From positions 1 to 19,328 of the forward strand of contig DASXIC010000059.1 of the NCBI GenBank assembly GCA_036498205.1: DNA of 19,328 nt. The letters are read 5' to 3'. The translations under genes were made by a program, and so were the position numbers. The stretch comes from AV69 sp036498205. GTDB lineage: Bacteria > Verrucomicrobiota > Verrucomicrobiia > Chthoniobacterales > UBA10450. Below, one piece after another: positions 14,453 to 19,328 of this stretch (the stretch's first letter is position 1; every line of letters begins with the position of its first letter). The notes beneath the pieces are model-generated. The model saw only the letters and a list, made by a program, of their open reading frames with translations. It did no database searches and had not been told where the DNA came from.

Positions 14453-15418
14453 TTATTCGATCCCAGGATCGATTACCTGCGTTGGTTTTACTCGCATGGC
14501 CAGAAAAGCGCCTGCCAGGAGGATCCCAGCGCTGACGAGTTGTGCCACGGTGAGACGTTCGTGAAAGATGAAGGAGGAAAGAACCAGCGCACCCAATGGG
14601 CAAAGGAGTTGGAGCGTTTGTGCCAGTGCGACTCCCAGTTCCTGGATTGCGACATAATAGAGCACGTGCGCCATCGTGATACAGGTTACAGCGGAGATAA
14701 CCAGAATGAGATTCACCGACCAATTAACGTGAATTGGCGTCGCGACGTTTCCAAATACGCAGGTCAGAGGAAAAAGAAACGCAGAGGTAATCAAACTGAT
14801 AATACCAAAACTGCGAATCGAGCCGAGTTCGGCGGATGGGCGTTTGACCAACGTGCCGTAGAGGGCCCAGCAAAAAGTCGCGGTAAATGCGATTAGCATC
14901 CCGCGAATCGCCACGTGACCTGCTGCGGATCCTGGCTGAAACCAAAAAACGCCGACGGCGCCAAGCAATCCGAGCAGTGCGCCCAGCTGGAACTGCCACT
15001 GACGGAGGATATGCCGCTCTTCCGGAAACATGATCAGAGCCAACAAGGCAGTTACGATAACCGACGACCGCGCGAAGATGGCGTAAACGCCGGGACCGAT
15101 ATAGTAGAGAGCCACTGTTTGGGTCACTTGATGAACAACGTTGGGTAAGGCGGGTATTAGGCAGAGACCCAATGCGCGCGCACCGAGCCGTGGTCCGCCG
15201 CGGCGAACCTGGAAGGCAAGGAGTGGAAGGATCGCCAGGCATGCCACGCTGTAGCGATAAAAATTTTGCGCCCAAACGTCATAATAACGAAGCAGATAAT
15301 ACTGGAAGAGCGACGGCAGCGACCAGATCACAACGGTAGCAAAGACGGCGAGATAACCTCGCGAGAGGGCTCGATGTGAGGCGGCGGTGGCTGGCCGTAA
15401 GCTTCGCTGTCGTTTCAT
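14453..15418 (-). CDS. EamA (DMT superfamily) permease
   Basis: This is a 321-residue, very hydrophobic inner-membrane protein with about ten helices arranged as two EamA repeats of five. Segments include GYLAVFATVVIWSLPSLFQY, YIGPGVYAIFARSSVIVTAL, LGALLGLLGAVGVFWF, LIAFTATFCWALYGTLV and VALAQTLQLLCPLGALVLS. A basic, cytosolic N-terminus (KRQRSLRPATAASHRALSRG) precedes the first helix. The second repeat ends with HERLTVAQLVSAGILLAGAFLA, the usual end of DMT drug/metabolite exporters. The substrate cannot be inferred. ATG 15418 is the only plausible start, with no strong Shine-Dalgarno. It is divergent from the TPR gene (66-base gap) and upstream of the prenyl diphosphate synthase on the same strand. 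Confidence 0.87.
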   Translation of the reverse strand: MKRQRSLRPATAASHRALSRGYLAVFATVVIWSLPSLFQYYLLRYYDVWAQNFYRYSVACLAILPLLAFQVRRGGPRLGARALGLCLIPALPNVVHQVTQTVALYYIGPGVYAIFARSSVIVTALLALIMFPEERHILRQWQFQLGALLGLLGAVGVFWFQPGSAAGHVAIRGMLIAFTATFCWALYGTLVKRPSAELGSIRSFGIISLITSAFLFPLTCVFGNVATPIHVNWSVNLILVISAVTCITMAHVLYYVAIQELGVALAQTLQLLCPLGALVLSSFIFHERLTVAQLVSAGILLAGAFLAMRVKPTQVIDPGIE

Positions 15419-15484
15419 CTTTCTGGATTTTGCTCGCCTATAGCCATTGAATCGCGCAGATACGTATTTTCCGGAGGAGAAGAA

Positions 15485-16432
15485 ATGAGCATTTCAAAAC
15501 ATCAAGCCGTAACAGCAGTAACAATTGGTTGCTTATTGGCAATCGGGGCCTTCCAGACAAAGGCCAAGCCGGCGACCCCAAAACCGGCGGTCGACGTCGG
15601 TAGCCACCTCAATAAAGGCGTCGAGCTCGCGCAACAGAAACAATACGACGCGGCCATCGCGGAATTCAATCTTGCCATCCAGGCGAATCCGAAAAACGCG
15701 CGTGCCTATGTCAACCGAGGGACCGCTTATCGCGCGCAACAGAAATTTCCCGAAGCGATGGCCGATTTCGCCAAGGCGATCGAAGTCGCTCCTACCGACG
15801 AAATGGGATACGTCGAACGCGGGCAGACGCTGGTGATGCAGAAACAGTATTCGGATGCATTGGCGGATTTGAACAAAGCCGCCGAGTTGAAACCAGACGA
15901 CTCCATGGCGGTGCGCCTTCGCGGATTCGCAGAAATCGGCATGACAGATTTTGACAAAGCGATCGCCGATTTCACGGCCGTGTTGCAGAAGGACCCGAAC
16001 GATGCGCAGGCCTACGAGAGACGCGCTTTCGCCTTGCGCAGTCAAAAAAAATACCCTGAGGCGCTGGAAGATTACGGCCGAAGCCTTCAGGCCAAGCCAG
16101 ACGCGGAAGTTTACGCGAAACGCGGTTACACCTACGTGACGTATTTGCAGGATTATGAAAAGGGGATTGCCGATTATAAGGAAGCGCTGCGTTTAAAGCC
16201 CGACGACTACGACACTTCGCAACGCCTGCAGTATGCGCAGGCCATGCTCGCAGCTAAGAACGCGCCGCCTCCAACCGCAACCCCGACCCCAACCCCGGCT
16301 GCGGGATTCCTGACACCCATGAATATCGGCATTGGTGTTGCCGTTCTTCTTGTTCTCATCGTGGTTATTATCCTGATTTTGCGACGTCGTGATGGAACCG
16401 GAGACGCGGAATCGAGTGGCAGAATCCGTTGA
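15485..16432 (+). CDS. Membrane-anchored TPR protein
   Basis: This 315-residue protein has a hydrophobic N-terminus (about 8-24, signal or anchor). Six tetratricopeptide repeats follow from about 40 to 245, each about 34 residues and ending in a P-x-D/N turn such as IQANPKN, IEVAPTD and LRLKPDD. A Pro/Thr linker (PPPTATPTPTPAAG) leads to a C-terminal membrane helix (about 280-299) followed by RRRDG. The positive charges after the last helix suggest the tail is cytosolic and the repeats are periplasmic. TPRs are docking surfaces, so this is probably a scaffold; no partner is identified. The start is well supported by GGAGGAG at 15473-15479, 5 bases before ATG. It is divergent from the EamA gene and upstream of the tRNA-Thr/tuf unit. 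Confidence 0.85.
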   Translation: MSISKHQAVTAVTIGCLLAIGAFQTKAKPATPKPAVDVGSHLNKGVELAQQKQYDAAIAEFNLAIQANPKNARAYVNRGTAYRAQQKFPEAMADFAKAIEVAPTDEMGYVERGQTLVMQKQYSDALADLNKAAELKPDDSMAVRLRGFAEIGMTDFDKAIADFTAVLQKDPNDAQAYERRAFALRSQKKYPEALEDYGRSLQAKPDAEVYAKRGYTYVTYLQDYEKGIADYKEALRLKPDDYDTSQRLQYAQAMLAAKNAPPPTATPTPTPAAGFLTPMNIGIGVAVLLVLIVVIILILRRRDGTGDAESSGRIR

Positions 16433-16474
16433 TGATGAAGGCTTCCTGCTGAGGCCGGTGTCCAAGAAATTTCT

Positions 16475-16502
16475 TTGACAGCCCGGGGCGGGCTGCTAGT
16501 TT
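16475..16502 (+). promoter_or_regulatory. Probable promoter of the tRNA-Thr/tuf unit, with a hairpin in the spacer
   Basis: A perfect -35 TTGACA (16475-16480) is followed by a 16-base GC-rich spacer and TAGTTT (16497-16502). AGCCCG (16480-16485) and CGGGCT (16489-16494) form a perfect 6-bp hairpin around GGG, and TTTTT follows at 16500-16504. The same bases could thus be a terminator for the TPR gene, although the T-run sits 5 bases from the stem. The gap 16433-16594 also holds a GTCCCA/TGGGAC pair (16530-16535/16557-16562). Confidence 0.4.
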
Positions 16503-16594
16503 TTCGTCGCTTTTTGCTGGAACGAGGCGGTCCCATGGTCGTTCAAACTGCGGCTTTGGGACTTTTGCTTCTCTGGCAGGAGCGAAACCGGTTT

Positions 16595-16670
<76 letters not shown>

Positions 16671-16727
16671 ATGAGCCTGACCAGCAAAGAAGTAGAAGAC
16701 GCAGTTTAGTTAAAAGAGGACAAGCAA

Positions 16728-17912
16728 ATGGCTAAGGAAGCATTTAAACGCGACAAACCGCACGTAAATGTCGGCACAATCGGTCACGTCGATCATGGCA
16801 AGACCACGCTAACGGCGGCAATCACCACCATTCTGGCCAAAAAGGGAATGGCCGAAGCGCGCAAGTATGACGATATCGATAACGCTCCGGAGGAGAAGGA
16901 GCGCGGAATTACGATCAACACCGCGCATGTCGAATATCAGAGCGACAAACGCCATTATGCCCATGTCGATTGCCCCGGCCATGCCGACTACGTGAAGAAC
17001 ATGATCACGGGTGCGGCGCAGATGGACGGCGCGATCCTGGTTGTTTCCGCAGCCGATGGTCCCATGCCGCAGACGCGCGAGCATATTCTGCTGGCACGCC
17101 AGGTGGGTGTGCCATCGATCGTTGTTTTCCTGAACAAGGTCGACATGGTGGATGATCCCGAACTGCTCGATCTCGTGGAGATGGAAGTGCGCGATCTGCT
17201 TACGCAATATGAATTTCCGGGAGACAAGATCCCGATCGTTAAAGGTAGCGCTCTCAAGGCGCTGGACGGGGATGCCGAGCAAGAGAAGCAAATTCTCGCC
17301 CTTGTCTCTGCGATCGACGATTACATTCCCGTTCCAGAGCGGCCGATTGATCAGCCGTTCCTGATGCCGGTAGAGGATGTGTTCAACATCGAAGGCCGCG
17401 GCACGGTTGCGACCGGCCGCGTTGATCGCGGGATTCTCAAGAAAATGGAGGAGGTGGAGATCGTCGGCATCAAACCAACGGCCAAAACGGTTGCCACCGA
17501 CATCGAAATGTTCCGCAAGCTGCTCGATGAAGCGCGAGCCGGTGACAACGTCGGTGTTTTGCTGCGTGGAACCAAGAAAGAAGACATCGAGCGCGGTCAG
17601 GTCATCGCCAAGCCGGGGACGATCAAGCCGCACAAGAAATTTAAGGCGGAAGTTTATGTGCTGAGCAAAGAGGAAGGAGGGCGTCACACGCCGTTCTTCA
17701 CCAATTATCGGCCGCAGTTTTATTTCCGTACCACCGACGTGACCGGGACCGTGAAACTACCAGACGGCGTGGAGATGGTTATGCCGGGAGACAACATTGC
17801 GATGGAAGTGGAACTGATCACCCCAATCGCGATGGAAAAAACGATTCGGTTTGCCATCCGCGAAGGCGGCAAGACTGTGGGGGCGGGTCGCGTGAGCGAA
17901 ATTCTGGATTAA
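16728..17912 (+). CDS. tuf: Translation elongation factor Tu
   Basis: EF-Tu is the 394-residue GTPase that brings aminoacyl-tRNA to the ribosome. GTP-binding elements are complete: GHVDHGKT at 19-26, the switch I effector segment ERGITIN, DCPGH at 81-85, NKVD at 136-139 and GSAL at 173-176. Domains II (from about residue 205, with FLMPVEDVFNIEGRGTVATG) and III (FKAEVYVLSKEEGGRHTPF to the end) follow. The length is the bacterial standard. The start at ATG 16728 has an AGAGGA stretch upstream and the expected MAKE N-terminus. It stands 57 bases after tRNA-Thr and 13 bases before tRNA-Trp. Whether the genome has a second tuf copy cannot be told. Confidence 0.99.
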   Translation: MAKEAFKRDKPHVNVGTIGHVDHGKTTLTAAITTILAKKGMAEARKYDDIDNAPEEKERGITINTAHVEYQSDKRHYAHVDCPGHADYVKNMITGAAQMDGAILVVSAADGPMPQTREHILLARQVGVPSIVVFLNKVDMVDDPELLDLVEMEVRDLLTQYEFPGDKIPIVKGSALKALDGDAEQEKQILALVSAIDDYIPVPERPIDQPFLMPVEDVFNIEGRGTVATGRVDRGILKKMEEVEIVGIKPTAKTVATDIEMFRKLLDEARAGDNVGVLLRGTKKEDIERGQVIAKPGTIKPHKKFKAEVYVLSKEEGGRHTPFFTNYRPQFYFRTTDVTGTVKLPDGVEMVMPGDNIAMEVELITPIAMEKTIRFAIREGGKTVGAGRVSEILD

Positions 17913-17925
17913 GGTCCTTTCGGTT

Positions 17926-17998
17926 ACGCCAGTAGCTCAATTGGTAGAGTAGCGGTCTCCAAAACCGTCGGTTGGGGGTTCGAGTCCCTCCTGGCGTG
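17926..17998 (+). tRNA. tRNA-Trp (anticodon CCA)
   Basis: This is a 73-base cloverleaf with acceptor ACGCCAG (17926-17932)/CTGGCGT (17991-17997) and discriminator G 17998. The anticodon stem is GCGGT/ACCGT with loop CTCCAAA. The anticodon CCA is at 17959-17961, the T-loop is TTCGAGT, and the D-arm is AGCTCAATTGGTAGAGT. The bases after the discriminator are CGG, so the 3' CCA is not encoded and must be added by CCA-adding enzyme. Placement between tuf and secE is conserved in many bacteria. Confidence 0.96.
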
Positions 17999-18013
17999 CG
18001 GAAAAATCATGCG

Positions 18014-18232
18014 ATGCTCACGAAAACAAAAAATTTCTTCAGCGAAGTGAAAGTCGAGCTGCAGAAAGCTTCGTGGCCCTGGGACCCTAAGGAGAAAGGG
18101 TTTCGACGTTACAAGGAACTGACCGATTCCACCCTCGTCGTTATCATTGCGATGTTGCTCCTCGGAGGTTACGTCGCTCTATTTGATTTCATCCTCGTCA
18201 ACGTCGTCCACTTCTTTACGCGTTTTCACTAA
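18014..18232 (+). CDS. secE: Preprotein translocase subunit SecE
   Basis: This 72-residue protein is the small essential subunit that clamps SecY in the inner-membrane protein export channel. The cytosolic amphipathic helix FFSEVKVELQKASWP is the SecE signature. After a short hinge a single membrane helix (about 46-68, STLVVIIAMLLLGGYVALFDFIL) follows. ATG 18014 is chosen because the open frame upstream runs into tRNA-Trp. The start lies 15 bases after that tRNA, leaving almost no leader and no clear Shine-Dalgarno. The stop is 1 base before the nusG start, so translation is likely coupled. Size is typical for the short single-helix SecE form. Confidence 0.96.
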   Translation: MLTKTKNFFSEVKVELQKASWPWDPKEKGFRRYKELTDSTLVVIIAMLLLGGYVALFDFILVNVVHFFTRFH

Positions 18233-18233
18233 T

Positions 18234-18803
18234 ATGGCTCAGGCACTCGCAGCGAAAGATCAGTGGTTTGTTGTCCACGTGCTCTCCGGACAAGAGAACA
18301 AGGTCCGGGATAATATTGAGAAACGCGTCAAGACCGAGGAGATGAGCGATGTCGTCTACGAGGTACTCGTCCCGACGGAGCGCGTTTCTGAAATTAAGAA
18401 AGGCAAAAAGAGCGAAACTACACGCAAGTTCTTCCCTGGTTACTTGATCGTAAACATGCATCTGCTCGATGAGAACAATCAGCTCGTCGATCGCACCTGG
18501 TATTTCATCAAAGACACGCCGGGCGTGATCGGGTTTGCCGGGACTAAGGACAAACCGATTCCGATGCGACAGTCCGAAGTGGACTCAATGCTTGCGCAAA
18601 TGAAGGAGCGCGAAGAAAAGGTGAAGCCCAAGGTGAGCTTCGAAGTGGGCGAGACGGTGAAGGTTGCCGATGGTCCCTTCCAGAACCAGAACGGGATCGT
18701 CGAGGAAATCGATCCGGAAAGGGGTAAACTGCGTGTGTCTGTCACAATCTTCGGACGTGCTACCCCGGTGGAACTGGAGTACTGGCAGGTTGAGCGCGGC
18801 TAA
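18234..18803 (+). CDS. nusG: Transcription termination/antitermination factor NusG
   Basis: NusG binds RNA polymerase and links it to Rho or the ribosome. The 189-residue protein has the NGN domain (WFVVHVLSGQENKVRDNIEK at 11-30, FFPGYLIVNM, TPGVIGFAG) and a C-terminal KOW domain (VGETVKVADGPFQNQNGIVE, then RVSVTIFGRATPVELEYWQV). The length is close to the E. coli protein (181). ATG 18234 lies directly after the secE stop. The frame is open further upstream, but that region is secE in another frame. It is followed by an 83-base gap with a long inverted repeat before rplK. Confidence 0.98.
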   Translation: MAQALAAKDQWFVVHVLSGQENKVRDNIEKRVKTEEMSDVVYEVLVPTERVSEIKKGKKSETTRKFFPGYLIVNMHLLDENNQLVDRTWYFIKDTPGVIGFAGTKDKPIPMRQSEVDSMLAQMKEREEKVKPKVSFEVGETVKVADGPFQNQNGIVEEIDPERGKLRVSVTIFGRATPVELEYWQVERG

Positions 18804-18812
18804 GAATTTTCC

Positions 18813-18878
18813 GACAGAATTAACAAAGTGATCAGAATGTTTTCAGAAATCTATCCTGTGGATTCTGTTCATTCTGTC
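18813..18878. repeat. Long imperfect inverted repeat between nusG and rplK
   Basis: Two 26-base arms (18813-18838 and 18853-18878) pair at about 19 of 26 positions, with a perfect outer GACAGAAT-type block of 8 bp and a 14-base loop. Each arm carries a repeated CAGAAT motif. It ends 8 bases before the rplK start, so a folded RNA here could affect translation or processing. It is AT-rich compared with the genes around it. Confidence 0.5.
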
Positions 18879-18886
18879 TAAATCCC

Positions 18887-19312
18887 ATGGCAAAAGAAGT
18901 AATTGCGCAGATAAAGCTCCAAATTCCGGCAGGTCAGGCGAATCCTGCGCCGCCTGTCGGTACCGCTCTTGGCCCGCGTGGAGTAAACATCATGGCTTTC
19001 TGCAAGGAATTTAACGCGGCCACCCAGAAGCAAGCCGGCGACATCCTTCCCGTCGTGATTACCGTCTTTAAAGACAAGAGCTTCACTTTCATTACCAAGT
19101 CGCCGCCGGCGGCCGTGCTCCTAAAGAAAGCCGCTAACATTGCGGCCGGTTCCAAAGAACCGAACAAGACCAAAGTTGGCAAGGTGACGCGCAAACAAGT
19201 CATGGACATCGTGAAAACGAAGCAGAAAGATTTGAACGCGCGCAGCGACGAAGCCGCTTTCCGTGTTATCGCTGGCACGGCCCGGCAAATGGGCCTTGAG
19301 ATCGTCGACTGA
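18887..19312 (+). CDS. rplK: 50S ribosomal protein L11
   Basis: L11 (uL11) is a 141-residue protein of the GTPase-associated centre that binds 23S rRNA and the stringent factor RelA. The N-terminal domain carries KLQIPAGQANPAPPVGTALG and RGVNIMAFCKEFNAAT. The C-terminal rRNA-binding domain carries SPPAAVLLKKAA and the conserved ending GTARQMGLEIV. The length equals the bacterial norm. ATG 18887 is the only suitable start, and no strong Shine-Dalgarno is visible. It follows nusG in the usual tuf-secE-nusG-rplK order, so rplA, rplJ, rplL and rpoB are expected just beyond the right edge. Confidence 0.99.
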   Translation: MAKEVIAQIKLQIPAGQANPAPPVGTALGPRGVNIMAFCKEFNAATQKQAGDILPVVITVFKDKSFTFITKSPPAAVLLKKAANIAAGSKEPNKTKVGKVTRKQVMDIVKTKQKDLNARSDEAAFRVIAGTARQMGLEIVD

Positions 19313-19328
19313 CGAAGCAGAGTCAGTC

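Noticed and set aside
14415..14723. 103-codon N-terminal extension of the prenyl diphosphate synthase frame
   Set aside because: It overlaps the EamA gene in another frame and has no prenyl-synthase similarity; the family N-terminus begins at GTG 14414.
14198..14896. 232-codon open frame on the + strand
   Set aside because: It runs antisense to the prenyl synthase and the EamA permease, and its product is a polar, low-complexity translation with no family resemblance.
16809..17687. 292-codon open frame on the - strand opposite tuf
   Set aside because: It is the antisense shadow of the highly conserved tuf gene; its translation has no recognisable domain.

Overview
The window reads as ordinary chromosome from a Gram-negative (outer-membrane) bacterium of moderately high GC. 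An ADP-heptose epimerase, a BtuB-type TonB receptor and RmuC/Ctp-type periplasmic or membrane proteins support a diderm envelope. The deoxyhypusine-synthase-like gene, the sparse use of Shine-Dalgarno sequences and dispersed short palindromic repeats would suit Verrucomicrobiota (soil Chthoniobacterales type), but this is an inference and no 16S sequence is present. There is no CRISPR array, insertion sequence, integrase or phage gene. About 15 of the 19 genes can be assigned to well-known families.

Layout. 1-134: the tail of a DUF2383/PA2169-like gene. 340-2319 (+): a secreted GH26-like glycosidase, an OsmC-family protein and an SSAT-like GNAT acetyltransferase. 2340-4421 (-): a deoxyhypusine-synthase-family protein downstream of hldD. 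4515-6737 (+): a cobalamin riboswitch leader and its btuB-type receptor, with a hairpin over the ribosome binding site. 6801-7583: an exported protein whose C-terminal half resembles the prodomain of subtilisin-like proteases but which has no protease domain. 7753-9051: rmuC. 9178-10944 (-): an exported DUF885 protein. 11028-12323: an S41 C-terminal processing peptidase. 12463-13557: tsaD, convergent with and overlapping a polyprenyl diphosphate synthase (13533-14414, -), which is preceded by an EamA permease (14453-15418, -). 15485-16432: a membrane-anchored TPR protein.

16475-19312 is the conserved translation/transcription cluster tRNA-Thr(GGT), tuf, tRNA-Trp(CCA), secE, nusG, rplK, all on the + strand and probably continuing into further ribosomal protein and RNA polymerase genes beyond the right edge.

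The most unusual sequence feature is inside tsaD. A copy of a short dispersed element, also found between genes at 207-236 and 9139-9165, is read in frame and adds a stretch of about 20-25 residues to this universally conserved tRNA-modification protein. Other points worth checking are the pairing of a polyamine-type deoxyhypusine-synthase homologue with an SSAT-like acetyltransferase, the stand-alone protease prodomain, the riboswitch/RBS-hairpin arrangement, and alternative hairpins with a small ORF upstream of tsaD. I see no clearly new multi-gene system here.
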